A DNA stretch of 64,000 nucleotides from the NCBI GenBank assembly GCA_934307695.1, contig CAKRCS010000010.1:1-64000 (forward strand), written 5' to 3'. This document shows, piece after piece, positions 53,522 through 61,162 of this stretch. A program made the translations under genes and the position numbers. The notes beneath the pieces were generated by a model. It saw nothing but the letters and a program-made list of their open reading frames with translations. It made no database searches and was not told the DNA's origin. This stretch comes from an uncultured Agathobacter sp. GTDB lineage: Bacteria; Bacillota; Clostridia; Lachnospirales; Lachnospiraceae. Numbering within the stretch: the stretch's first letter is position 1; each line of letters opens with the position of its first letter.

Positions 53522-54066
53522 GGTTGGCTGCGGGTTTATTTATATTGTATACATGATGCAGCGTATTTTGGTGCTGCTCCTTTTGGGAAAAAGCACCACC
53601 GCAAATTGCGAAATTCTAGTACAACCGTCCGGCGGTTTATTTATAAGTTCTGTCTTTTATAGGTTTGAGCACTCCAGCCCGGCGGTTCGCGGCAGAAAGA
53701 CTTGCAATTCGAGAACTTTTGTGTTCTTCTTGCGGGCGGATTTTGGGAAATGTGAGCATGCCCTTCATCTGTTTGAGCTAGCCGTGTTGCTATATAGAAA
53801 TCGTACATAGCGAGTTTTGAAGGGCATGCTCTAATATCAACTTCACAAAAACGCCCGCTTAGAAGAACTAAAAAGTTTGAGTGCAATCTTTCTGCCACGG
53901 ACAGTCGGGCGTGGAGTGTCAAAGCCAACAAAAGACACAACCCTATCACCGCCGGAACGGTTGAAAGAATTTCTGCAATTTTTGTGGAATCGCTTTTTCT
54001 AAAAGGAGCAGCGTCAAAATACGATTTCACGATGATAACTCGAGAATATAAATAAATCCCGCAACC
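53522..54066. repeat. 545-bp imperfect inverted repeat (foldback element or long-hairpin RNA)
   Basis: Two arms of about 245 bp are reverse complements over their whole length at very roughly 70-75% identity (estimated by eye). The outer ends match as GCGGGTTTATTTATATT (53530-53546) with 54062-54045. An inner block at 53561-53594 matches 54023-53992. The centre is the perfect 14-bp pair GAGCATGCCCTTCA (53754-53767) with 53831-53818 around a 50-nt loop. A 129-codon minus-strand frame (54030-53641) crosses nearly all of it but has no recognisable protein features. This fills the gene-free stretch between 53494 and the tRNA. Confidence 0.88.
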
Positions 54067-54109
54067 TCTAGTCTACAACAAAGGCAGGCGTTGCCTCCCG
54101 GATAATCAG

Positions 54110-54184
54110 TCGGGATAACAGGATTCGAACCTGCGACCTCACGGCCCCCAGCCGTGCGCTCTAACCAAACTGAGCCACATCCCG
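54110..54184 (-). tRNA. tRNA-Pro (anticodon GGG)
   Basis: The minus-strand sequence folds as a standard cloverleaf. The acceptor stem is CGGGATG/TATCCCG with discriminator A, and a D arm carries GGCTCAGTTTGGTTAGAGC. The anticodon stem is CACGG/CCGTG with loop CTGGGGG giving anticodon GGG, and the T arm is GCAGGTTCGAATCCTGT. CCA is not encoded. It lies between the 545-bp inverted repeat and the ATPase gene, on the edge of an accessory-looking segment. Confidence 0.96.
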
Positions 54185-54289
54185 ATAACCTGTCTGCATA
54201 GTGCAAACAGGATTGTATATTTCATAGAAAAACATAGCAGACATTCGGGAACATTGCAACCGGATGTGCGTATGGATTTTGCATCTTTT

Positions 54290-55636
54290 TTATAATCCAT
54301 CCAAGTTCAGGTTCACGATCAGTTTTCCTATTTTCTGCTCCTTCAAAAGATAGCTCATATAGATTGGAAGATATGTCACTGCTCCCTCCTGTTCTACATT
54401 AGCGGCAGAAAATACATAAGCCTTCTCGATATGATAATCAGGGATTTTCATAAAATTATCTAACGCTTTGTGTACCTTATAGGATTGCCCGGATTTTACC
54501 TCGATCGGAACAGCTTTTCCCCCGATCTCGATCAGCGCATCCAATTCCCCTATATTCTTCTTTTTGCAAAAATACGGTTCAAATCCATTCGCCGTTAATT
54601 GCTGCACAACTGCATTTTCAAAATGAGCGCCGTTATTTACTTCGCCATTCTTATTAATTAATTCTATTTTTGTTTCTGCCGGATATTCACTGGTAAGCAA
54701 TCCCGTGTCATTGGAAAAAAGCCGGAATACATTGCTGCTTTTACTTGCCTTAAGAGGAATGACCGGAGCCTCTACATTATAAACAGGCAGAACGACACCG
54801 GCATCTTTTAACCATAAAAAGCTGTTCTCATACCGGTCGAACTTCAACTCCTTATCCAGCATTGTAAAAACAAATTTCTTATTCTGTTTATTTAATTCTG
54901 CCGGAATGACATCGTATATGGATATCAGCTTCAGCTTCTTGTCCTCTCTCTCGTATTGGGAAAAATCCTCTTTGTACAACGCTACTATGTCTCTTTGTAC
55001 TTTATCAACCTCGCGGATATCCTTTGTAGCAATATAAGTTTTTACAGCATCCGGCATTCCACCGACAATAAGATATATAAAAAACAGTGATAATAATTTT
55101 TGATGTATAAATTCATCCACCGGCTGACAGGTTTCAAATTTCTCTTTTAGCATGTCTAGCGTTATATTCGATACGTTATTTGCCACCATAAACTCTTCAA
55201 AGTCCATAGGATACATCCTAAGAACCGTCAAATATCCAACCGGAACTGATGCAATTCCTTTAAGTTCCACCCCCAGCAGGGAACCGCTCATCACATATTT
55301 AAAGCTGCCTTCCTCTACAAGAAATTTTATCTTTGTCACTATTTCCGGACATTTTTGGATTTCATCAAAAAAGACTATCGTTTCCTGCGGTTTGCAGTCT
55401 TCCGGCATGATCATCTTCAATTTCACCAGAAAATCTTCCGCACTCATTTTTGCATTAAGGTAATCAACCATATCCGGCTGATCTATAAAATTGATTTCAA
55501 ACTTAGTGTATCCGCTTTTGGCAATTTCTTCCCTTATAAGCCAAGTTTTACCGATCTGCCTTGCGCCTATCACCAACAATGCCTTGTTAGAATTTTTCAT
55601 CCATTCTTCTATGGTGATTGAATCTTTTCTATACAT
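54290..55636 (-). CDS. AAA ATPase with DUF4143 domain
   Basis: The start is placed at MYRKDSITIEEWMKN because AAAAAGGAGGGCAGAG precedes it. The 448-residue cytosolic protein has Walker A VIGARQIGKTWLIREE (about residues 24-39) and Walker B ETIVFFDEIQKCPEI. A DUF4143 C-terminal part follows, with IGELDALIEIGGKAVPIEVKSGQ, the Asp...Glu-x-Lys pattern of a PD-(D/E)xK nuclease-like fold. These are typical accessory genes of unknown function. Four regularly spaced ACGGGGCAAA repeats lie in its promoter region. Confidence 0.92.
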   Translation of the reverse strand: MYRKDSITIEEWMKNSNKALLVIGARQIGKTWLIREEIAKSGYTKFEINFIDQPDMVDYLNAKMSAEDFLVKLKMIMPEDCKPQETIVFFDEIQKCPEIVTKIKFLVEEGSFKYVMSGSLLGVELKGIASVPVGYLTVLRMYPMDFEEFMVANNVSNITLDMLKEKFETCQPVDEFIHQKLLSLFFIYLIVGGMPDAVKTYIATKDIREVDKVQRDIVALYKEDFSQYEREDKKLKLISIYDVIPAELNKQNKKFVFTMLDKELKFDRYENSFLWLKDAGVVLPVYNVEAPVIPLKASKSSNVFRLFSNDTGLLTSEYPAETKIELINKNGEVNNGAHFENAVVQQLTANGFEPYFCKKKNIGELDALIEIGGKAVPIEVKSGQSYKVHKALDNFMKIPDYHIEKAYVFSAANVEQEGAVTYLPIYMSYLLKEQKIGKLIVNLNLDGL

Positions 55637-55667
55637 AATCTCTGCCCTCCTTTTTAACAATATATCT

Positions 55668-55783
55668 TTTGCCCCGTTTTTTCAACATAATTTATGTGAT
55701 TTTGCCCCGTTTTTTGTTGTTATTATAGATATTTTTGCCCCGTTTTTCTAAAATATTTCTTGTAGAACAATTCTTTGCCCCGA
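55668..55783 (-). repeat. Iteron-like direct repeats upstream of the ATPase gene
   Basis: The minus strand has AAAAACGGGGCAAAA three times, plus a shorter CGGGGCAAA at the upstream end. The GGGGC cores are at about 55671, 55704, 55738 and 55778 (spacings 33, 34 and 40 bp). The separating sequences are AT-rich and not alike. Confidence 0.88.
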
Positions 55784-55866
55784 AATTGCAATAAGAATAG
55801 CGCGGCATAAAGCAAAAAACAGATGAAAGTCTTTACACGCTTCCATCTGCTTCAATATACCTAATT

Positions 55867-56067
55867 TTATTTGACTGCCATATATAGCATCAAGGATAGC
55901 TCTATCTCATCTTCATCCATCATTCCAGTCTCTTTAAAACCTTTGTTCTTATATAAATTTAATGCATGAATATTGTCCATATTACAGGTTAATGTTACTT
56001 TGTCCGATGCTCCAAAGGGTTTCGTTTTAATGTACTCAATCGTCAGATCCAATGCAATACTTCCATA
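55867..56067 (-). pseudogene. C-terminal fragment of a GNAT acetyltransferase
   Basis: The open part encodes DLTIEYIKTKPFGASDKVTL, then CNMDNIHALNLYKNKGFKET and an acidic end, the last third of a GNAT domain (the ALNLYKNKGF motif binds acetyl-CoA). Similarity seems to start at YGSIALDL, immediately after a TAG at 56070-56068, and the N-terminal two thirds including the acetyl-CoA loop are missing. The fragment is therefore a remnant and not a functional enzyme. Confidence 0.7.
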
Positions 56068-56086
56068 CTAATAAGTTGTGAAATTC

Positions 56087-56200
56087 TTATCTGGTAAAAT
56101 TGCAAAAGCATAAAATCAAGAATGTAATTCTCATGACCTTGGCAACCGATTTATTCGCGTGCTTTTCATTCTGTACCAGAACTCCTCCCCGTTCTTCCAT
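56087..56200 (-). pseudogene. Truncated N-terminal piece of a membrane protein
   Basis: Behind a good GGGAGGTTAGATGAT site a frame reads MEERGGVLVQNEKHANKSVA, then KVMRITFLILCFCNFTR and stop: 37 residues ending in the first hydrophobic segment. This looks like the beginning of a sensor or methyl-accepting-type membrane protein cut short next to the GNAT fragment. Confidence 0.5.
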
Positions 56201-56604
56201 ATCATCTAACCTCCCATATAAATTTTAGGTGATTTATCACAATAATTACTCTATCGTTAATTGATTTCATTGTCTAGATACAGATAACTAACATGCATTA
56301 AATCGGTACCAAGATGCATGATAATTGAATTTTCTACAATACTGCGTCATTTTTATCTGTATATATCTTTCTGCACATTTTTCAGTGCAGGAGTTCCCCA
56401 AGCAACGGTTCTTACTTCTATCCAGAGGTACCTGTGGAGAAGCTGCGTTCCTATCGGAAGAAGCAGTAAATGTTATGGCATAGGCTCAGAAACTGTGATA
56501 AGCTGTATCTATGTGAAATAGAATTGTTAAAAACTTCTATCGGCTTTTCCGGTAAAAGTACAACACAGCAGACAAAAATAGACAGACATTAAGGGGAAAC
56601 AGAC
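56201..56604. other. Gene-poor, AT-rich gap with possible decayed coding sequence
   Basis: No complete gene is visible in these 404 bases. A plus-strand frame ending at about 56469 reads SYFYPEVPVEKLRSYRKKQ before a stop and looks like a protein C-terminus, but I cannot assign it. The stretch is consistent with the gene fragments just before it. Confidence 0.4.
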
Positions 56605-57600
56605 ATGTATACAGCATCCAAAGAAAGATATACAACTATGGAATACAACCGCTGCGGAAACAGCGGACTTCTCTTACCGAAAGTGTCACTGGGACTGTGG
56701 CATAATTTCGGAGATACGGCAAATTTTGAAAACATGAAAAAGCTTTGCTTTACCGCTTTTGATAACGGCATTACACAGTTTGACCTGGCAAATAATTATG
56801 GCCCGCTTCCGGGAAGCGCCGAGAAGAATTTCGGACTTATCTTAAAAGAGGCTTTGGGAGCATACAGGGATGAACTGATTATCACAACGAAAGCCGGATA
56901 TGACATGTGGGAGGGGCCTTACGGAAACTGGGGAAGCCGGAAATATCTTCTTGCCAGTCTGGATCAGAGCCTGAAACGTATGGGACTGGAATACGTGGAT
57001 ATTTTCTACCATCACAGAATGGATCCCGATACGCCGCTGGAAGAAACGATGGGTGCGCTGGCAAGCGCCGTACAGAGCGGTAAAGCAATCTATGTGGGAC
57101 TTTCCAACTACGATGGAGAAGCTTTAAAAAAAGCGGCAGCTATCCTGCAGGACATGCGTTGCCCGTTTGTAATTAACCAGAATAAATATTCTATTTTTGA
57201 CAGGACAGTGGAAAAGAATGGTTTGAAAAAAGCAACCGCCGAGCTGCAGAAGGGGCTGATTACATTCAGTCCACTTGAACAGGGACAACTCACGGACCGT
57301 TATCTCAACGGAATTCCGGAAGACAGCCGCATCCGGACAGACGGCAGATTTTTAAACGAAAGCTCGCTTAGTGAACACAGACTGGAGCAGATCCGAAGAC
57401 TGAACAATCTTGCCGGCGAGCGTGGAGAGAAGCTTGCGGATATGGCACTCGGCTGGCTCCTTTGGCACAAAGAAGTGACCAGTGTTTTGATCGGCGCATC
57501 CAATCCGCAGCAGATTTTGGACAACATAAAAGCTATTTCCTGCGCACCTTTTACGGAAGAAGAGCTAACGCTGATTGATGAAATTTCGGAAGCAAGATAA
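56605..57600 (+). CDS. Aldo/keto reductase (YghZ-like)
   Basis: The 331-residue TIM-barrel oxidoreductase uses NADPH to reduce aldehydes or ketones. The opening MEYNRCGNSGLLLPKVSLGL, the catalytic aspartate and tyrosine context FDLANNYGPLPGSAEKNFG, the catalytic His region IFYHHRMDPDTPLEETMGAL, and GLSNYDGEALKKA are characteristic of the AKR14/YghZ branch. This branch acts on glyceraldehyde-3-phosphate or methylglyoxal-type compounds. The cofactor end IGASNPQQILDNIKA is intact. An upstream AAGGGG site fits the first ATG. It stands alone in the accessory segment. Confidence 0.93.
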   Translation: MYTASKERYTTMEYNRCGNSGLLLPKVSLGLWHNFGDTANFENMKKLCFTAFDNGITQFDLANNYGPLPGSAEKNFGLILKEALGAYRDELIITTKAGYDMWEGPYGNWGSRKYLLASLDQSLKRMGLEYVDIFYHHRMDPDTPLEETMGALASAVQSGKAIYVGLSNYDGEALKKAAAILQDMRCPFVINQNKYSIFDRTVEKNGLKKATAELQKGLITFSPLEQGQLTDRYLNGIPEDSRIRTDGRFLNESSLSEHRLEQIRRLNNLAGERGEKLADMALGWLLWHKEVTSVLIGASNPQQILDNIKAISCAPFTEEELTLIDEISEAR

Positions 57601-57766
57601 GTTGGAATTGAGATTCATCTATTCCAAGGGGATTTAATAATAGTTATATTTTATTATCAACTTTGATTTCAAAAAAGTAAGGGACAAATAACATTCGAGA
57701 CTATGAAGAAAAGTCTGTAAATAATAATCTTCTATGATAATGATTGACACTTTATAAAGCAAAAAC

Positions 57767-57800
57767 AGCCATAACCCCAGTGTTTATCAGGGGCGTGGCT
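57767..57800 (-). terminator. Terminator of the alpha/beta hydrolase gene
   Basis: AGCCACGCCCC / GGGGTTATGGCT on the minus strand form a stem with an internal mismatch and about an 11-nt loop, then GTTTTTG. The hydrolase stop codon lies at the base of the stem. Confidence 0.78.
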
Positions 57801-58797
57801 AACCAACCCCGTTTTCTTCAAAAAATTTCTGGATTTTATCAAACGGGATCACATCCAGATTATCATAAAGATCTGTATGAACAGCCCCTGGAATTGTCAG
57901 CAGCTCTTTATTGGATGTGTACTTGCTGTCCTTAATCATATTTTCATAAGCATCTTTTCCAAAATAATAGCTGTGTGCTTTTTCTCCGTGAACAATAAGG
58001 ACTGCACTTCTGATTTCATTACTGTACTTTAATATTGGCTGATTCATAAATGACATGCAGCCGATACTATTCCAGCCATCATTCGAATTCAGGCTTCTTT
58101 TATGATAACATCTGCCTTTATAATACTCACTATAATCTTTTACGAAGAACGGTGCATCCTCCGGAACCGGAAGTGGAACACAACCACCGCCTCTGGAATA
58201 TTCGCCTTTACGATAATCTTCTGTTCTGAGAGCATTCAGTGACTGTTTCTTTGCATAACGTGCTTCTTCACTGTCCTCAGAATCAAAGTACCCATTCGCA
58301 TTTACCCTTGTCATATCATACATGGTAGATGCAACAGTTGCTTTTATTCTTGTATCCAGCGCAGCTGCGTTAAGAGCCATTCCACCCCAGCCACAGATTC
58401 CAATGATTCCTATTTTATCCGGATCCACATCTTCCTGAACAGAAAGGAAATCAACAGCAGCCATGAAATCTTCTGTATTAATATCCGGTGAAGCCATATA
58501 TCTTGGATTTCCACCACTTTCCCCCGTAAAAGATGGATCAAATGCAATCGTTAAATATCCTCTTTCCGCCATCGTCTGTGCATATAATCCGGAACACTGT
58601 TCTTTGACTGCACCAAACGGTCCGCTTACGGCAAGCGCAGGATATTTCCCAGATACATTTTTCGGCTTATACAAATCTGCGGCAAGTGTGATTCCATAGC
58701 GATTTACAAACATCACTTTCTTGTGATCTACTTTTTCACTCTGCGGAAAAGTTTTATCCCATTCCGATACCAGCTTTAGTTCTTCTGTTTTTAACAT
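57799..58797 (-). CDS. Alpha/beta hydrolase (YcjY/dienelactone hydrolase-like)
   Basis: The start is placed at MLKTEELKLVSEWDK, 9 nt after GGGAGG; earlier in-frame starts are inside the ribosome site or the operator. The 332-residue cytosolic protein has an oxyanion strand KYPALAVSGPFGAVKEQCSG. The nucleophile elbow region is IGIIGICGWGGMALNAAA, where Cys occupies the usual Ser position (Gly-x-Cys-x-Gly as GICGWGG), as in dienelactone hydrolase-type enzymes. VLIVHGEKAHSYYF and PGAVHTDLYD carry the His. It is divergent from a MerR regulator that very likely controls it. Confidence 0.88.
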   Translation of the reverse strand: MLKTEELKLVSEWDKTFPQSEKVDHKKVMFVNRYGITLAADLYKPKNVSGKYPALAVSGPFGAVKEQCSGLYAQTMAERGYLTIAFDPSFTGESGGNPRYMASPDINTEDFMAAVDFLSVQEDVDPDKIGIIGICGWGGMALNAAALDTRIKATVASTMYDMTRVNANGYFDSEDSEEARYAKKQSLNALRTEDYRKGEYSRGGGCVPLPVPEDAPFFVKDYSEYYKGRCYHKRSLNSNDGWNSIGCMSFMNQPILKYSNEIRSAVLIVHGEKAHSYYFGKDAYENMIKDSKYTSNKELLTIPGAVHTDLYDNLDVIPFDKIQKFFEENGVG

Positions 58798-58861
58798 ATT
58801 TAACATCCTCCCATATGCAAAATTTCTTGTAATTACACGAACAATCGTATATGATATAAAT

Positions 58862-58892
58862 ATCATACAACCTAAAGTTAACTTTAGGTCAA
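58862..58892 (-). promoter_or_regulatory. MerR-type operator-promoter with 19-bp spacer
   Basis: The minus strand reads TTGACC, 19-bp spacer, TATGAT, with the perfect 20-bp palindrome ACCTAAAGTTAACTTTAGGT (58870-58889) inside. Over-long 19-bp spacers with a central dyad are the signature of promoters twisted into activity by MerR proteins. Confidence 0.85.
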
Positions 58893-58916
58893 GCATAATT
58901 TTGAAAGAGGGTTTTT

Positions 58917-59354
58917 ATGTATACAATCGGTCAGGTTTCTGCAATGTTTGATCTTCCTGTTTCTACCTTAAGATATTATGACAAGGAAGGCTTTTTCCCT
59001 AATCTGGAACGAAAGGGAAATATCCGTTATTTCAGCGATAATGAATTGGAAGCGCTTCGTATCATTGAATGTCTGAAGAAATCCGGGCTTGAGATCAAAG
59101 ATATAAAGCAATTTTTTATCTGGGTATCTGAAGGCAGCTCCAGCTATGAAAAAAGGAAAGAATTATTTGAAGCCAGAAAATCAGCTGTTGAAACTGAAAT
59201 TCAGGAACTTCAAAAAACTCTCTCCCTCTTAAAATTCAAGTGCTGGTATTATGAAACAGCAATGAAAGATGGTAACGAAGCTACTATAAATGCCTTGCTG
59301 CCTGACAAGCTTCCTGAAAATATACAGAAACTATATGACAAAGGACATGAATGA
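58917..59354 (+). CDS. MerR family transcriptional regulator
   Basis: The 145-residue regulator begins YTIGQVSAMFDLPVSTLRYY, then DKEGFFPNLERKGNIRYFSD, the standard MerR winged helix-turn-helix (about residues 1-70). A long dimerisation helix (about 75-120, SYEKRKELFEARKSAVETEI) and a short C-terminal effector tail (about 120-145, CWYYETAMKDGNEA) follow. No metal-binding Cys pattern is present, so the signal is probably organic. It is divergent from the hydrolase gene across an 119-bp region containing a perfect dyad. Confidence 0.93.
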   Translation: MYTIGQVSAMFDLPVSTLRYYDKEGFFPNLERKGNIRYFSDNELEALRIIECLKKSGLEIKDIKQFFIWVSEGSSSYEKRKELFEARKSAVETEIQELQKTLSLLKFKCWYYETAMKDGNEATINALLPDKLPENIQKLYDKGHE

Positions 59355-59451
59355 TTTTTACAACGCAATCATTTCCGCCACGCTGAAAACTGATCCAGAA
59401 CAAATGATATATTTTGGTGAATACCCCCATCACAATATTCTTGTCCTCTAA
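59347..59451 (+). CDS. Possible 34-residue peptide overlapping the MerR stop
   Basis: A frame beginning MNDFYNAIISATLKTDPEQM overlaps the last codons of the regulator gene. It runs 34 residues to TAA, with no clear ribosome site and no recognised family. It is probably a remnant of a following gene cut off by rearrangement and not a working gene. Confidence 0.3.
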   Translation: MNDFYNAIISATLKTDPEQMIYFGEYPHHNILVL

Positions 59452-59506
59452 AATTTTTCATTTACTGTTTTTGATTCCACCGTCATATAAGACTTTAGAA
59501 GTGGTG

Positions 59507-60001
59507 CTACAGCTCCGTATATTCTGCTGCATTTCCATGCTTTTTAATCAAATCCATCAATTCATCCGCCTGCACCCAGATAGTCGCTGTGTTATCGTTT
59601 GGATGTACACCGATTTTTCCACCAATGAAACTTTTGTCCAGATAAAAATGTACCCGGCGCTCTACATCATTCAAAATTCCAAGCGGTGTAACCGCTCCGG
59701 GTATAAGTCCCATAACGGCAGACAATTCTTCCGGTGATGCAAAGGAAAGCGCACGCAGTCCATGCTGTTTACGAAACTCTTTCAGATCAACCCGCTTATC
59801 TCCCTTTACCGTAATCAGGTAATAATTTCGTTTCTTGTCGTCCCGAATGAACAAATTTTTTGCGTCGCATTCCGGATAAGGCAGATCAAGCGACTCCGCC
59901 TCCTCCATGTTGAACACGGCCTTGTGCTCGCTCACCTCATAAGCAATATTGTGTTCTGTAAGATATTGATAGGTTTCTGTCTTATTCATTGCGATACTCA
60001 T
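59507..60001 (-). CDS. YbaK/ProX-type aminoacyl-tRNA deacylase
   Basis: This 164-residue protein of the prolyl-tRNA synthetase-associated domain family hydrolyses mischarged aminoacyl-tRNA. It shows the family pattern: LTEHNIAYEVSEHKAVFNME, AKNLFIRDDKKRNYYLITV (with the conserved Lys), GLIPGAVTPLGILND and FYLDKSFIGGKIGVHPNDNT. These features match PrdX/ProXp-ala. Two in-frame starts (60001 and 59989) are possible and the ribosome site GGTGGA fits neither spacing well. It lies alone between the accessory segment and the hyp genes. Confidence 0.92.
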   Translation of the reverse strand: MSIAMNKTETYQYLTEHNIAYEVSEHKAVFNMEEAESLDLPYPECDAKNLFIRDDKKRNYYLITVKGDKRVDLKEFRKQHGLRALSFASPEELSAVMGLIPGAVTPLGILNDVERRVHFYLDKSFIGGKIGVHPNDNTATIWVQADELMDLIKKHGNAAEYTEL

Positions 60002-60079
60002 TCCACCGTAAATCCTGCTTTTGCAAAACTTGTTTGTCCAACTTGTACAAACAAGTGAATGCCGACTGCTGCACCTCTA

Positions 60080-61081
60080 TTAACAGATCCGCGGCAGTCC
60101 CTCTCCCTGCAATATGTCAAGGTTCCGCTTTCCGCCGATGCGGGTGCGGAGCACCAAACGCCCCTTTTCTGCCTCGGTCGCAGCTTCTTTTACCTCTCCG
60201 ATTGCGACTGCGTGCTCGCCATATCGGGATGCCCGGATCAGCTCAACTGCGCGCTCCGCATCCTCCGCGGCAACGATCGCGACCATTTTGCCTTCGTTAC
60301 CCATGTAAAGTGGATCAAGTCCGAGCAATCCGCAGAAGTCCCACACCTGCGCATCGACCGGAAGTGCTTCCTCCCGGATCTCGAACTGCAAGCCGCTGCT
60401 TACCGCAAGCTCCTTTAGCACGGTGGCAAGCCCGCCTCGTGTCACATCGCGGAAAACGTGCGCTTTTATCCCATTGGACAGCAGCGCCTGCACCATCTCT
60501 CCCAGCGGTGCGTTGTCGCTTCGGATCGTGTTAGTTATCTCCATGCGCTGGCTCAGGATTGCGGCATGGTGATCCCCGACATTGCCGGACACGATGATCA
60601 CATCACCCGGTCTGCTGTTACGCGCCTTTATATCCACCCCTTCCGGGACAAATCCGACTCCGGTTGTGTTGATATATACGCCTCCTGTGCCCTCGATCAC
60701 CTTCGTATCGCCTGCGACAACGATCACGCCCGCTTCTTTTGCGGTCTTTGCCATCGATGCGACGATCTTTTTCAGCTGGGCGATGTCTGCGCCCTCCTCC
60801 AGTATGAATCCGCAGGTGATATACTTCGGTGTCGCGCCCCGCATGAGAAGGTCGTTCACCGTTCCGCAGATGCACAAGCGCCCGATGTCGCCTCCCGGAA
60901 ATTCGAGCGGTGTTACCACAAAGCTGTCTGTGGTCATCGCGATCGTCGCGTTTCCCGGAATGACTGCTGCGTCCTCCATCTGCGAGAGCACTTCGTTGGA
61001 AAATGCCTGCTCAAATATCTCCGAAATCAATTCTCCTGTCGCACGGCCACCACTGCCATGCTCCATAACTATTTTGTTCAA
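60080..61081 (-). CDS. hypE: Hydrogenase maturation protein HypE
   Basis: HypE dehydrates a carbamoyl group on its C-terminal cysteine to give the cyanide ligand of [NiFe] hydrogenase. The start is placed at a TTG behind GGAGGGG, giving MNKIVMEHGSGGRATGEL; an upstream ATG at 61114 is possible. The 333-residue PurM/ThiL-fold protein has EHGSGGRA, MTTDSFVVTPLEFPGGDIG, VAGDTKVIEG, and the essential C-terminal PRIC (final Cys) where the ligand is built. It is last in hypC-hypD-hypE. Confidence 0.95.
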   Translation of the reverse strand: MNKIVMEHGSGGRATGELISEIFEQAFSNEVLSQMEDAAVIPGNATIAMTTDSFVVTPLEFPGGDIGRLCICGTVNDLLMRGATPKYITCGFILEEGADIAQLKKIVASMAKTAKEAGVIVVAGDTKVIEGTGGVYINTTGVGFVPEGVDIKARNSRPGDVIIVSGNVGDHHAAILSQRMEITNTIRSDNAPLGEMVQALLSNGIKAHVFRDVTRGGLATVLKELAVSSGLQFEIREEALPVDAQVWDFCGLLGLDPLYMGNEGKMVAIVAAEDAERAVELIRASRYGEHAVAIGEVKEAATEAEKGRLVLRTRIGGKRNLDILQGEGLPRIC

Positions 61082-61162
61082 AATACCCCTCCATCTTATA
61101 TCGTGATCTGCCAAACTGTCCGTTGCGTTCGCAGTATTACATACTTATTTTTAAGATTGCTG

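Noticed and set aside
53520..53810. 96-codon plus-strand frame in the left arm of the inverted repeat
   Set aside because: It has no ribosome site, shows a Cys/Phe-rich composition without domains, and overlaps the same repeat arm.
53641..54030. 129-codon minus-strand frame inside the long inverted repeat
   Set aside because: It crosses both arms and the loop, has no ribosome site or known motif, and its coding sequence is dictated by the palindrome, so I treat it as incidental.
55660..55783. Repeats upstream of the DUF4143 ATPase as a small CRISPR array
   Set aside because: The repeated core is only about 10-15 bp, the spacing is uneven at the last unit, the intervals are AT-rich, and no cas gene is present.
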